Counted from the first letter of the stretch, positions 48,337 to 57,307 are shown. The stretch is DNA of 64,000 bases from Neoaquamicrobium sediminum (GCF_013240295.1 NZ_JABETK010000002.1:806001-870000), one strand, 5' to 3'. Notes: a model not told the origin generated them from the letters alone. Translations and numbers: made by a program.

Positions 48337-48573
48337 GACGGACACTACCGCTCCCCCTTAGCTGCGATCAAACAGCGCGGACCTCCGAATGGAAGCGCCC
48401 GGTGTGATAAAGCGGCGGGGTGAGATAAGGTCCCGTGCTTATGGGACGGGGAGCGGTAGCAATCGGCGAGCTGCCGGGGAGCAGCGCAAGGAGTACCAAG
48501 ACACCATTTGATCACCTGAGGAGGAACGGTCTCCCTGCGCTGCCGCCGAGCAGCTCACCAAATTCAATAGGCC

Positions 48574-49053
48574 CTATTCGGCGGTCGCTTTGTCGGATGC
48601 CGCAACGGTCTCACCGCCGACATCATCATTGAACGTCGGCGCATCGTCGGCGGTTACCGGGACACTCGGACCCGAAAGCTCCGGGAAGAACTTTCCGAGT
48701 TCACCCTGAGACACCTTAGGTGCCCCAGCGGCCAGATTGCGGGCCGGTACTGCACCGGGCGTTGGGCTAGGAGACGCTGTCACCGGCGCGCCGTAGGTGA
48801 TCCTGACGGTCCTGCGGTTGTCGATGGGGCGAACCACCCTGGCGATAGCCTCGAAATCCCGCACCCACTGGGCGTTGTCGTCGGACAACTGCTTGCGTTG
48901 GGCGATGAGGTCGGCAACCTGAGCCTCCAGCCGCTTCACCTCATCCTTGAGGCGCGCGATTTCGGCGTTGGTGTCGAGTGCTTCAAGCTTGGCGAGGAGT
49001 TCCTCGCGGGTTTCGACGGAGCTGGGAGTGGTCTTCTTCGTTGTACGGGCCAT
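48574..49053 (-). CDS. Coiled-coil protein of the island
   Basis: 159 residues. Residues 15-65 form a coiled coil (LLAKLEALDTNAEIARLKDE, VKRLEAQVADLIAQRKQLSD), then a short folded segment (AIARVVRPIDNRRTVRITYG) and an acidic, disordered tail. Last of a tight minus-strand block (49.3-48.6 kb). Possibly a phage structural or regulatory protein; no family recognised. Confidence 0.6.
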   Translation of the reverse strand: MARTTKKTTPSSVETREELLAKLEALDTNAEIARLKDEVKRLEAQVADLIAQRKQLSDDNAQWVRDFEAIARVVRPIDNRRTVRITYGAPVTASPSPTPGAVPARNLAAGAPKVSQGELGKFFPELSGPSVPVTADDAPTFNDDVGGETVAASDKATAE

Positions 49054-49058
49054 GTGTA

Positions 49059-49229
49059 TCAGGCCTCCTCTGGGTTTTCTTCGGACGGCGTGATGCCGGT
49101 GGCGATGCTCTGGGAGGTCTCAAGGCGCTTGATGACGCGCTCAATCTCTCGGACGCTGGGGTTGTGGTAGGTGCCGAGTGCGGCAAGTGCGGTGGCTGCG
49201 TCACGCAGACCGGTGATGATCGTTTCCAT
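49059..49229 (-). CDS. Small hypothetical protein of the island block
   Basis: 56 codons: METIITGLRDAATALAALGT, then YHNPSVREIERVIKRLETSQ. Helical. It ends 5 bases before the start of the coiled-coil gene, which supports co-translation. Confidence 0.55.
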   Translation of the reverse strand: METIITGLRDAATALAALGTYHNPSVREIERVIKRLETSQSIATGITPSEENPEEA

Positions 49230-49250
49230 TTTGGTTCTCGGGTTGTGGTT

Positions 49251-49322
49251 CTAGGAGACCAGCGCGATCACTGCGCAGAGCACGAGCGATGCGAGGTACA
49301 GGGAACAGGCGAGGTCAAGCAT
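49251..49322 (-). CDS. Possible 23-residue membrane peptide
   Basis: MLDLACSLYLASLVLCAVIA and three more residues: a single hydrophobic helix in a short open frame between two genes of the block. Too short for statistics; position and hydrophobicity are the only support. Confidence 0.25.
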   Translation of the reverse strand: MLDLACSLYLASLVLCAVIALVS

Positions 49323-49330
49323 GGTGTCGC

Positions 49331-50907
49331 TTACTCTTCGTCTGCGTCGGGCAGCGAATGCCACCACATGTCGTAGGCGTCCCCCAGCTTCGCCGGGGAA
49401 AGCTTGCCGGTCACGAAGTCAGCGACCACACGACGGGCAAAGGGATCAGGAGTGCGGGACGCCGCATAGACGAGCGAAGACCAGCGGTCTCCACCGATGG
49501 CCTCGGAGGCGTAGTCCGCGACCTCGTCAACGGCTGTCTGGGCCACCTGTGCGGCCATGGCGTGGTCTAGGCCAGTGGCCTCAGCGATGCGGGCAATGGA
49601 GTCCTGAGGGTCCCCTGAGGCCACCAGATTGGACATGGCATCATTGAGGGTCGCCGGGTCGAAGCAGTCGGCAATGTCGTCAAACGTCTCGGAGAGCGGC
49701 GGCTCGCGTTCGGCCTCCACCTCCAGCTCCTCCTTGAGTGCCTCAAGTTCCTCGTCGGAGAGTTCGCCAAGGTCCTCGTCGGAGACCCATTCGTCAGGAT
49801 CACCACCGGCTGGGACGGCACGGGGATCAAGGGCGGTAGGCGCTGGGGTTCCGTCTTCTCGGGTGGCCTGAGGAGCCCCGAGACCCAGCGAGGCGGCAAC
49901 GTCCGCGTCCACGTAGGTGTTGAGACCGGGAACGAAGACGGTGCCCTCGGGTGCCGTGTCGGGAGCGTGGGCGATGCCATAGCCACCATTGGAGGGTTGC
50001 TCGGTCCAGCCGGAAGCCGGGTCCATGGGGTTCGGGAGGCTCATGGAGCCGTTGTCGTAGTCGTGCTGTGTCATGTCGTGTCTTTCGGTTCGCGCTGCTG
50101 TCAAAGCAGCTTGGCGGGCTCTCAGGGCCGCTTTCGCGTAATCGAGGATGGTCATGTCCTGGCCATCGACCGTTGAGACCGGCGAAGACCAGAAGTCCTT
50201 GCCGTAAATCTCGCGGGCATTTCGGATGGAGTCGCGCCCAAGGTGTCGCCGGGTTGCCCCTGAGACATCCTTGATGAGCGTGGTTGTGCGGCCCTTTGCG
50301 TCTGGACCGATTGTCTTGCGGAAGTCCCCCAGAAGGGCACCCGCACGGGTCTGGAGGAACCGCTCCCGGTTCTCCGATAGACCCCGGCACTGCGTGGCGA
50401 GCCGGTATTGCCGTAGTAGATGGCCATCCACCCAATGAGCGCCATGGCGTGGGTGACGGCCTCGGTATAGGACCGCCCATGCTTGTGCTGCCAGTTGGCG
50501 AGCAGCCCGTGGGCCTTGGCGATCTGGGGGAGGCCCCGGTGGATGTCGGAGGGACCGAGCATGAAGGACCGAGGGAGGACCTTGCGGGCATCGAGTGCCT
50601 TGAGGTCCCCAGCGATCTGCTTGGCGAGTCGTGGGTTGGTCTCAAGGTAGATCGCCATGGCCTTCTTGAGGATCACAAGTTCGTTGCGAGCCGGAAGCCG
50701 AGCCAAGGGATCGCCATGGCGGGATGCCTCGTCGCGGTGGGGACCACAGTAGCGGGAGACACCGGCGCGATTGCGGGAACAGCCGGGGCACTGGCAGGGC
50801 TGGGTTTCGTTGAGGGTCTGGCGGCGCTTAAGCTGGGCCGCGTTATTGGGGGCTTGGGCTCCTACGCGCCAGTCGCGTGGAGTGCCCCGCGTGACGGGAG
50901 ATGCCAT
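49331..50907 (-). CDS. Zinc-finger/acidic-domain island protein (apparent frameshift; may be two genes)
   Basis: From ATG 50907 the first part has a Cys/His cluster (CQCPGCSRNRAGVSRYCGPH, then RHGDP), like small HNH-adjacent zinc motifs, and a helical region (LPRSFMLGPSDIHRGLPQIA). At ~50374 the frame shifts: CGGAG should be CGGGAG, giving VYRENRERFLQTRAGALLGD. The second part (from MTQHDYDNGS, ATG 50074) is acidic (DEDLGELSDEELEALKEELE) and ends DAYDMWWHSLPDADEE. It is continuous with the first frame after correction (~525 residues), but the second Met could also start a separate protein. Confidence 0.5.
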
Positions 50908-51355
50908 GAGGTTTCCATGGGGTGGTGGTAGTAGGCCGCAAGCAAGCGGCGCAAGCTGCCGCATGGCAGCGGGGGAGTAACTCGCGGAACGTAGGGGAGC
51001 CGTGAGCTGGGCCGGTCTGGCGACCGGTCTTTCGTCAAGCTTTGCCGGGCCTACGGAACGCGAGGCCTAGCAAGCTGGAGACGACAGAGGAGGAGACCAA
51101 TCATGGAAGACAAAGAGGATGGTCCTCATTTCTGTCTTCCCCAACGCAGTCTGTCTTGGGTTGCTGGTGGTCTCGGTCGGGGGTCTCATGAACGGGCAAA
51201 GCCCGTCTCAACGATGAGGGTCCGACGGCGACACCAGATAGGGATTGATGGGTGGTGGTCTGTGAGCAGTACCAGCCAAGGGGCAACTCAAGTTCAACCT
51301 GAGTTCCTTATCTATGCACCAGCACGATTTTTTTTACTTAGCATCTGCTAATGTA
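50908..51355. promoter_or_regulatory. Regulatory region with three inverted repeats
   Basis: Probable promoter region of the 50.9-48.6 kb minus-strand block. It holds ACGGGC-AAA-GCCCGT (51192-51206), a 21-bp near-palindrome AACTCA...TGAGTT (51285-51305, one mismatched pair around a central C), and TTAGCA-TC-TGCTAA (51338-51351) next to a T8 run. They look like operators or attenuation hairpins. Confidence 0.45.
51103..51351 (+). CDS. Possible small ORF in the regulatory region
   Basis: 82 codons starting ATG 51103 with a very good ribosome site (GAGGAGGAG, 7 bases before). The product (EDGPHFCLPQRSLSWVAGGL...) has no recognisable features and the frame runs through all three inverted repeats, so it may not be a gene. 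Confidence 0.25.
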   Translation: MEDKEDGPHFCLPQRSLSWVAGGLGRGSHERAKPVSTMRVRRRHQIGIDGWWSVSSTSQGATQVQPEFLIYAPARFFLLSIC

Positions 51356-52024
51356 TTATGCGGCCACTGCCAGTTGCTTCATGTGATAGGAGACCGCCTG
51401 TTTTGAGTAGCCTGTGAGTTCGACAATCTCGGCCTGTCGTCGTCCTTGGTCGACCAGATGCTTGATGATCGCTCGGGCCTTGCGGGTCCGCTTGCGCTCC
51501 TTCAGCCGCTCGGTGATCTCCCGAGACAACCTGAGTTGCCCCTCGGGCGTCACAAGGATCATGTCGATATTCTTGCCGTCTCTCTTGATGGTGAGCGGGA
51601 TGAGTATGTTGTCGCGAACGGCCACTTGGGTTGCCTCGGGGCGGTGCCGATAGTCCACCTTGCGGAGTTCGGGGGCCTGAACCATTGGCACTTGCTGGGG
51701 TGTGAGTACCTGATTGATCCAGCCGATCTCCTCCAGGACGACAGTCAGCTTGCGCGTCGTGATTTCGGTGTCGCGGTGAAGGCTCAGCCACTTGGCAGTC
51801 CGCGCTATCGTCAGACAGTTTCGGGCAACCTCACCCGTGAGCGGGTTGACGACTTCTCCCTTGGTACGATTGCGGAAACCGTCGATGTGAGACGTGTTGT
51901 GTTTTCGGTCGCGATTGTAGCGGTAGCTCTCTCCGATAACTTCGCTAGCGGTAAATGGCCGACCACCTCGGGCCTCTGATGCGCGGCGATGGTCGTTGAG
52001 CCATTCCCGATGGGGAACGGTCAT
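51356..52024 (-). CDS. Helix-turn-helix DNA-binding protein, antirepressor-like
   Basis: 222 residues from ATG 52024 (AAAGGAAA upstream). The C-terminus is a helix-turn-helix: RRQAEIVELTGYSKQAVSYH. Before it is a basic linker (LKERKRTRKARAIIKHLVDQ), and the middle part (IDMILVTPEGQLRLSREITE) resembles phage regulatory proteins. It is the best candidate for the island's own transcription regulator; the inverted repeats downstream of its stop and the repeat array upstream of the integrase are candidate targets. Confidence 0.6.
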   Translation of the reverse strand: MTVPHREWLNDHRRASEARGGRPFTASEVIGESYRYNRDRKHNTSHIDGFRNRTKGEVVNPLTGEVARNCLTIARTAKWLSLHRDTEITTRKLTVVLEEIGWINQVLTPQQVPMVQAPELRKVDYRHRPEATQVAVRDNILIPLTIKRDGKNIDMILVTPEGQLRLSREITERLKERKRTRKARAIIKHLVDQGRRQAEIVELTGYSKQAVSYHMKQLAVAA

Positions 52025-52205
52025 GATGAAGTTTCCTTTCTGGGAGTCAGGGAGTCCGCTGGGAGCCCTTGGCGGTCTCTGCGGTGTAGTAGAGCGGAGA
52101 AAGGCCAACGGCTCTCCACGGGCCTGTATGGCGGCGTTTGAGTCTAAGAGTGCGCTGGGCTCGTTGACGGGTCTGCTAGGCCTTGCCAGTGCTATCCAGC
52201 GCGGA

Positions 52206-52745
52206 TCAGTCCCGCTCAGCCCGTCCGGTATAGGTGCCCGCTCGGAACGCTGAGATGTCCTCGGGCGTCTGGCGGGTGGCGAAGTCCTTGGGGATGAAGG
52301 ACCGGGCATCCTCGGGCCGGTGAGTATTGGTCGCGACCAGCGCCTTCACCCTATCGTAGTTCATGTAGAGCGTGTCAGACGGCTTCCACCAGAGGAGCCT
52401 GAAGGCCCAGAGGTTCTCCAGCATTTCCGCGAGGAGGTGCGTGTCAATCGTGTGGTAGAGTTGGACGCGACGGCGGGCTTCCAAGGATGCCCCCTCGGGC
52501 TCCATTGCTCCTCGGAATGCGAGATGGCGCATGGCAGCATTGACGCGAATGCGCTTGGGCTTGACTGTGCGCGCCTCATGGCCTCGTATGGCCGATTGAG
52601 CCGGGGTGCTACGAAAGACGGAAAGGAGGCCGCGAGGGATCGCGTACCGGACGCAGCGAAGCGTTCGGGTTCGGTAGATGGCATAAGGGTTCCTTGTGTG
52701 AGTGAACGGCAGTGAGCTGGGAGGGTTGTGGTATTTTTGCAACAC
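52206..52745 (-). CDS. Hypothetical island protein
   Basis: Up to 179 codons, of which the last ~110 (MRHLAFRGAMEPEGASLEAR, then LLAEMLENLWAFRLLWWKPS, LYMNYDRVKALVATNTHRPE) read as coding. The start is uncertain: ATG 52745 is the longest, but the first 70 residues are Arg-rich and weak. No family recognised. On the same strand as the HTH gene, 180 bases upstream of it. Confidence 0.5.
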   Translation of the reverse strand: MLQKYHNPPSSLPFTHTRNPYAIYRTRTLRCVRYAIPRGLLSVFRSTPAQSAIRGHEARTVKPKRIRVNAAMRHLAFRGAMEPEGASLEARRRVQLYHTIDTHLLAEMLENLWAFRLLWWKPSDTLYMNYDRVKALVATNTHRPEDARSFIPKDFATRQTPEDISAFRAGTYTGRAERD

Positions 52746-52815
52746 ATCACAGAACAGACCACCAAGAGAAAAACACAGAGCGGACGTGAGGGCGCAGCGG
52801 CGCAGTCGAGACGCA

Positions 52816-53220
52816 GCTTGCTCCTCTCTGTATGAGGACTTTAGGGATCGCTAATATCGGAAGAGCCTACTTAGCCGAGGCTTGGTATTCTCTTTATGAG
52901 GCCATAATTGAATGAGAATGATTACCTAGGCGGCGTTCGTATCTCTATATGGACACCTAATTGGCGGGGGACGGTCGTCGCTCGGCTGTCCATGGGTGCG
53001 CCCCGCAACTTCGACCACTCTGTATGGCAAGCCAATACCTCTGGGCGGTATAGGAGCCGCTTCGCTATCTCTGTATGAGGGGAAATCGCCGGTCGAATGC
53101 CAGCGCCCACCAAATTGCCTTGTGCGCTGCGCTTTGTATTCTCTGAATGGGGTGGCGATTGAATTGAAACAATTACCTGCGCCTATAGTCGGCGGTGATC
53201 TTGATATGTCCTGTATGACG
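52816..53220. repeat. Array of seven degenerate ~22-bp direct repeats
   Basis: Non-coding stretch upstream (in the minus direction, downstream) of the integrase gene. Consensus GCTT-N5-TCTCTGTATGAGG on the plus strand. The 13-base core begins at 52825, 52889, 52943, 53017, 53068, 53140 and 53208 (spacings 64, 54, 74, 51, 72, 68). Copies at 52825 and 53068 are exact in the core; others differ at 1-5 positions (e.g. TCTCTTTATGAGG, TCTCTGAATGGGG). Two of the intervals also share an ATTGAAT...ATTACCT motif (52907 and 53159). Confidence 0.7.
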
Positions 53221-53289
53221 ACATATTCCCTGCGCCACCAGGAAACTCCTGAGGACGCAGAGACTTAAGGTAGTATTCTCCACCGTCAC

Positions 53290-54798
53290 CTAAGGTGCCC
53301 CCGAGGCGTCAAAAACCATCTGATGAGCGTGGCCGGTCCTTAAGGTCACCACGGCGCGCCTCAGGTCCTTGCTGGCGCTCTCCAGTTCAATACGCTCCAC
53401 AACGTTGGCAATGATGCGTTGCGCTTCCGCCCGGTCCTCTGTGGCGAGACGCTGCATTTCCTCAAGGTCCGCTGCGAAATCAACAGTTGTGGTAGCAGCC
53501 TGTTGGAACCTCGCGGCACTCTCCCGCAACTGGACAAGCTCGTTGCGTTTCCGTCGGGTCTCCTCGGAAATGGACTGCGCACTGTCGAGGAGAATAGAGC
53601 GGGTTGCGGCGTCTCCAGCTTCGGCCACACCCGCCAAGACATTCTTGTGGCGCTCCTCAAGGGCACTAATGGCTCCCTCAAGCTCAGCCGCGCGCTGGGT
53701 ATCTACCGACACCGCTTCGCCAGCCGGTATAGGAACCGCGAGGAAGCCGATGCGGTCGATGAACTCCCGTTCGAAATCGTCGTACCTCCAATTCAAAGCG
53801 GTGCATTCCGTCCGCTTCAGTGCGCGGCCTTCGCAGATGAGATAGCGCCACGTCTTGCCGCCGCTTTTGGTGGTTGTAACAACCATCGGTGAGCCGCAAT
53901 GGGCGCAACGGAGGAGGCGAGGGAACAGGTTTGTCGTGTTCCCGGCTTGCGGGTTCTGGTGTCGGACTCTCTGGCGGCTTTGGATTGCGAGCCATTGGGT
54001 GTCGCTGATGAGCGCTGGGAAGTATCCTTTAATCTCCTCGCCCTTGAGGACCAGTGACCCATAGGCAGCTTTGGATTTGAGCGTGTCTTGGACCATACTC
54101 TTTCCCCAAGTGCCTCCTCGGGGAGACGGAATGCCGTTCTCGTTTAGGTGATTGGTGACTGCCCACTGCCCGTGGCCCTCTGTGGCGAGCCGGAAGATCA
54201 AGCGGGCATCGTCGGCGCGCTCATTGAGGCCTTGTGTTTTCTGGTCGATCCAAAAGGGCACCTTAGAAATCTTGAGGCGCTCACCCTGCTTGGCGCGCTG
54301 GACTCTACCTGCCCACGACGCTCCGATACGCTTCGACAGCTTGTCGCTGTATTCGTGAGCGGCTTGCATTGCCATGAGTGACATCAGCAGGTTGGCGAAA
54401 TTGTCGTCATACCCTTCTGCCGTATGCACCCGACCGTCAGTGAGGGTGACCAAGGTGAGGCCGGTGTCCAGCAAGTCGAGGAAGTAGCGGACAGCGCGGG
54501 TCGGCTTCACGCGGGTTATACGGTCGATGTTTTCGACAATGAGCACATAGTCGTTGGCAATCTTGCCCGCCTTAACGTCAGCTACGAATTGGCCAAGGCT
54601 TGCCTCAAGGTTCGCGCCTTTGAATGCGGATACACCATCGTCAACTAGCTGCTGATCAAGCGCGAGGCCGTATGTCGCGCAAAACTCTAACGCGTTCTCG
54701 GACTGACGGCGGAGGCTGTCACCCTGGGCCTGTCGGCCAGATGACCATCGGGCATATGAAATTGCGGTGCGGCCTTTGAGGTCACGAGGTTGCAGCAT
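53290..54798 (-). CDS. Large serine recombinase (integrase)
   Basis: 502 residues. Resolvase catalytic domain 10-160 with the nucleophile Ser in AISYARWSSGRQAQGDSLRR, Arg in VENIDRITRVKPTRA and the S-x-K-type segment; Recombinase domain ~180-280 (FWIDQKTQGLNERADDARLI, IPSPRGGTWGKSMVQDTL); zinc ribbon ~300-345 (LLRCAHCGSPMV... LICEG, TECTAL); C-terminal coiled coil ~385-470 typical of phiC31-type integrases. It catalyses insertion between attP and attB. It is 62 bases from the right junction, as expected of an element integrase. Confidence 0.95.
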   Translation of the reverse strand: MLQPRDLKGRTAISYARWSSGRQAQGDSLRRQSENALEFCATYGLALDQQLVDDGVSAFKGANLEASLGQFVADVKAGKIANDYVLIVENIDRITRVKPTRAVRYFLDLLDTGLTLVTLTDGRVHTAEGYDDNFANLLMSLMAMQAAHEYSDKLSKRIGASWAGRVQRAKQGERLKISKVPFWIDQKTQGLNERADDARLIFRLATEGHGQWAVTNHLNENGIPSPRGGTWGKSMVQDTLKSKAAYGSLVLKGEEIKGYFPALISDTQWLAIQSRQRVRHQNPQAGNTTNLFPRLLRCAHCGSPMVVTTTKSGGKTWRYLICEGRALKRTECTALNWRYDDFEREFIDRIGFLAVPIPAGEAVSVDTQRAAELEGAISALEERHKNVLAGVAEAGDAATRSILLDSAQSISEETRRKRNELVQLRESAARFQQAATTTVDFAADLEEMQRLATEDRAEAQRIIANVVERIELESASKDLRRAVVTLRTGHAHQMVFDASGAP

Positions 54799-54854
54799 GT
54801 GTACGGCTCCAAATGTGCTTTCGGAAACCGTCCTACTTTCTTTGTGGAATGACC

Positions 54855-54866
54855 GTCAAGGCTTGT
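54855..54866. other. attR-type junction
   Basis: Right boundary: element sequence TGACCGTCAA is followed by chromosomal GGCTTGTCGAG. Core GG at 54860-54861. The dprA frame immediately after reads ...CTC GAC AAG CC on the minus strand. Confidence 0.75.
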
Positions 54867-55407
54867 CGAGTCCGCCGGCGAGCACGGCGATGGTGCCGGT
54901 GCCAAGGCTGCCGGTATGGGCGGCGGCATCGATTCCGCGCGCCAGTCCGGACACGATCGCGTAGCCCTCGCGCCCGATCTCGCCGGAAAGCATGCGCGCC
55001 ATCCGCACGCCCGCCGCGGAAGCGTTGCGTGCGCCGACGATGGAGATGGCAGGCATATGGCCAACCGCTGTGTCTCCCTTCACCGCGATGATCGGTGGCG
55101 GCAAGTCCATTCGGCGCAGCATCGGCGGATAGTCGGCCTCGCCGACCGCAACGAACCTGGCTCCGAATCTCTGTGCCGCCTCCAGTTCGGCTTCAGCTTC
55201 CCGTTCGGATGGAATGCGCGATTGTCGCTTCGCACCGCCGCGCGACGCAAGTTCCGGCAGCATGGCGATTGCCGCTTCGGCCGATCCGAAACGATTGATG
55301 AGATCGCGAAAGGAGGCCGGCCCGACATTCTCGGTGCGAATCAGGCGAAGCCAGTGGAGCCGCTGCCGGTCGGAAAGCCTGGGGCCAGCCGACGGCGCGC
55401 CGTTCAT
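54860..55407 (-). pseudogene. dprA: dprA, N-terminal part
   Basis: N-terminal ~183 codons of DprA from ATG 55407: SAM-like domain (LSDRQRLHWLRLIRTENVGP, FRDLINRFGSAEAAIAM), then the Rossmann core (YPPMLRRMDLPPPIIAVKGD, ISIVGARNASAAGVRMARML, IVSGLARGIDAAAHTGSLGT, IAVLAGGLDKP). It is cut after P of GGLDKP, where the island begins; reading on gives TGA. The ATG overlaps the plsY stop by ATGA. Natural transformation should be impaired while the island is in place. Confidence 0.92.
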
Positions 55408-55994
55408 CCCTTGGCCCCGATCTTCGATTCCGTGCCGGCAAGCAATCTTGAAATGTTGGCGCGGTGCTTGATGAAGACCAGCACGCTCATGAGGGCAACG
55501 GCGCCGGCATAAGCGGGCAGGCCAAGCAGGTAGAACGCGATCGGCGAGACAACGGCGGCGACAAGGGCGGCAAGCGACGAATAGCGCGACAGGAAGGCCA
55601 CCGCGAGCCATGCAACGGCGAAAGCCAGCGCGCCTTGCCAGGCAAAGGCGATCAGCACGCCGAGATAGGTCGCGACACCCTTGCCGCCCTTGAAGCCGAG
55701 CCATGCCGGAAAGAGGTGGCCGAGAAAGGCGCCGATGCCGGCGGCTATTCCGGGTTCCAGCCCCCAGCGCGCCGCAATAAGCACCGCAACCGTGCCCTTG
55801 AGCGCATCGAGGAGCAGGGTCAGCGCCGCCAGCTTCTTGTTGCCGGTACGAAGCACGTTGGTCGCGCCGATATTGCCGGAGCCGATCTTGCGCACGTCGC
55901 CCAGGCCGGCGGCGCGCGTGATCAGCAGCCCAAACGGAATCGACCCGAGCAGATAGCCGAATGCGAGCGCGATGATGACGGGCGTCAAGGCCAA
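55404..55994 (-). CDS. plsY: Acyl-phosphate:glycerol-3-phosphate acyltransferase PlsY
   Basis: 196-residue, five-helix inner-membrane enzyme that makes lysophosphatidate from acyl-phosphate. The motifs [15 protein letters not shown], the [17 protein letters not shown] glycine-serine-asparagine motif and [18 protein letters not shown] are diagnostic. Coupled to dprA by ATGA; 26 bases after the pyrX-like gene. Confidence 0.95.
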   Translation of the reverse strand: MALTPVIIALAFGYLLGSIPFGLLITRAAGLGDVRKIGSGNIGATNVLRTGNKKLAALTLLLDALKGTVAVLIAARWGLEPGIAAGIGAFLGHLFPAWLGFKGGKGVATYLGVLIAFAWQGALAFAVAWLAVAFLSRYSSLAALVAAVVSPIAFYLLGLPAYAGAVALMSVLVFIKHRANISRLLAGTESKIGAKG

Positions 55995-56020
55995 GGTTCC
56001 CCTCTCGGCAAGATGTCAGT

Positions 56021-57307
56021 TCAAAGCCGATGGACTGTGCGGCCAGCAACGAGCGTTTGCAAGACCCTGCCTTGAAGGCGCGCGCCTTCGAAGCAGGTGT
56101 TCTTCGACCGCGACCGGATGTCCTGCTCGCGAACGAGCCACGGCTCGTCCAGATCGACCACGATCAGGTCGGCCGGTACGCCCGGCGCAAGCGTGCCGCC
56201 CGGCAGGCCGAAGCGTTTGGCGGGTGCAGTCGAAATCGCATCGACAAGGCGCATCAGCGGCACATCACCGTTGTGATGCAGCCTCAGCGCTGCCGCCAGC
56301 AGCGTCTCGAGCCCGATCGCGCCGGAAGCCGCATCCGCAAAGGGCAGGCGTTTGGTGTCGACGTCCTGCGGGTCGTGCGACGACACCAGAATGTCCACCG
56401 TGCCGTCGCGCAGCGCCTCGACCATGGCGAGCCGGTCTTCCTCGGCGCGCAGCGGCGGGGATAGCCGGAAGAAGGTGCGATATTCGCCGACGTCGTGCTC
56501 ATTGAGCGACAGGCTGGCTATGGATGCGCCAGCCGTCACCGCCGCGCCGTCATCCTTGGCACGTGCGATCGCCGCCGCCGACATCGCCGTAGAAATCTTG
56601 GCTGCGTGATAGTTGCTGCGCGTCAGCCGTGCGAGCATGAGGTCGCGCTCGAGCGGGATCGCCTCGGCCTCGCGGGGAATGCCGGCGAGCCCAAGCCAGC
56701 TCGCAAACAGCCCTTCGTTCATCACGCCGGCGGCCGCCAGGTCGGGATCCTGCGTTTCGTGGTCGATGACCGCGCCGAAGTCGCGCGCATAGGTCAGCGC
56801 GCGGCGCATCACGAGCGAATTGGCGATTGTGTGCCGACCTTCGGTGAAGGCGACGGCGCCGGCCTCGCGCAGCAGGCCGAACTCGGTCATTTCCCGACCC
56901 TTGAGGCCGCGTGTGACGGCGGCGGCGGGAAAGACGTTGACGATCGCCGTGTCGCGGGCCGTGCGTAGAACGAACTCGACCAGCGCCACGTCGTCTATGA
57001 CTGGATCGGTGTCCGGCATCATGACGATGGAGGTAACGCCGCCTGCCGCCGCTGCCACACTCGCGGAAGCTATGGTCTCGCGATGTTCGCCACCCGGCTC
57101 TCCGATGTGGACGCGTGCGTCGACGAGGCCGGGCAGGATCGCCTTGCCGGTACAATCGACGACCTCCGCGCCCTCGGGCGTGCCCTGATTAAGCGCCGAA
57201 GCGCCGGCCGCCTTGATAGTGTCGCCGTCGACGATGACGGTGCCGGGTTCGTCCAGACTGCGAGAGGGATCGACGATGCGGGCGTTGTGAAAGACCGTGA
57301 CGCTCAT
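56021..57307 (-). CDS. Dihydroorotase-like protein lacking metal ligands (PyrX type)
   Basis: 428 residues of the dihydroorotase/hydantoinase fold. The key residues of active enzymes are missing: the D-x-H-V-H motif reads [12 protein letters not shown] (first His is Arg, REPG is GEPG), the HIS-type motif reads YHAAKISTA (Lys for His), and the DHAPH motif reads SSHDPQ (catalytic Asp is Ser). It therefore matches non-catalytic PyrX/PyrC' subunits that assemble with aspartate carbamoyltransferase. It overlaps pyrB by ATGA. The active dihydroorotase must lie elsewhere. Confidence 0.82.
   Translation of the reverse strand: MSVTVFHNARIVDPSRSLDEPGTVIVDGDTIKAAGASALNQGTPEGAEVVDCTGKAILPGLVDARVHIGEPGGEHRETIASASVAAAAGGVTSIVMMPDTDPVIDDVALVEFVLRTARDTAIVNVFPAAAVTRGLKGREMTEFGLLREAGAVAFTEGRHTIANSLVMRRALTYARDFGAVIDHETQDPDLAAAGVMNEGLFASWLGLAGIPREAEAIPLERDLMLARLTRSNYHAAKISTAMSAAAIARAKDDGAAVTAGASIASLSLNEHDVGEYRTFFRLSPPLRAEEDRLAMVEALRDGTVDILVSSHDPQDVDTKRLPFADAASGAIGLETLLAAALRLHHNGDVPLMRLVDAISTAPAKRFGLPGGTLAPGVPADLIVVDLDEPWLVREQDIRSRSKNTCFEGARLQGRVLQTLVAGRTVHRL

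Larger units (their letters stand above)
42297..54860. mobile_element. Serine-integrase genomic island inserted in dprA (~12.56 kb)
   Basis: Boundaries come from the dprA halves. Reading dprA on the minus strand, the right flank ends GAC AAG CC and the left flank resumes C TAC CCG, so D-K-P-Y-P-P is continuous if a CC (GG on plus) dinucleotide is the crossover core. A 2-base core is normal for large serine integrases, and one is encoded 62 bases inside the right end. Contents: IS3 element, truncated gene, TPR gene, antirepressor remnant, unrecognised minus-strand block, HTH protein, repeat array. No capsid, portal or terminase genes are recognised, so it is an island or satellite rather than a full prophage. 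Confidence 0.9.

Noticed and set aside
52816..53220. CRISPR array
   Set aside because: The repeats are degenerate, ~22 bp with a 13-bp core, and the spacing varies from 51 to 74 bp; no cas genes are present.
42290..54866. Complete prophage
   Set aside because: No portal, terminase, capsid, tail or lysis gene is recognisable; only integrase, regulators and unknown genes.
55408..56049. N-terminal extension of the dprA frame upstream of 55407
   Set aside because: It is the out-of-frame shadow of plsY; the ATGA start at 55407 fits the DprA N-terminus.
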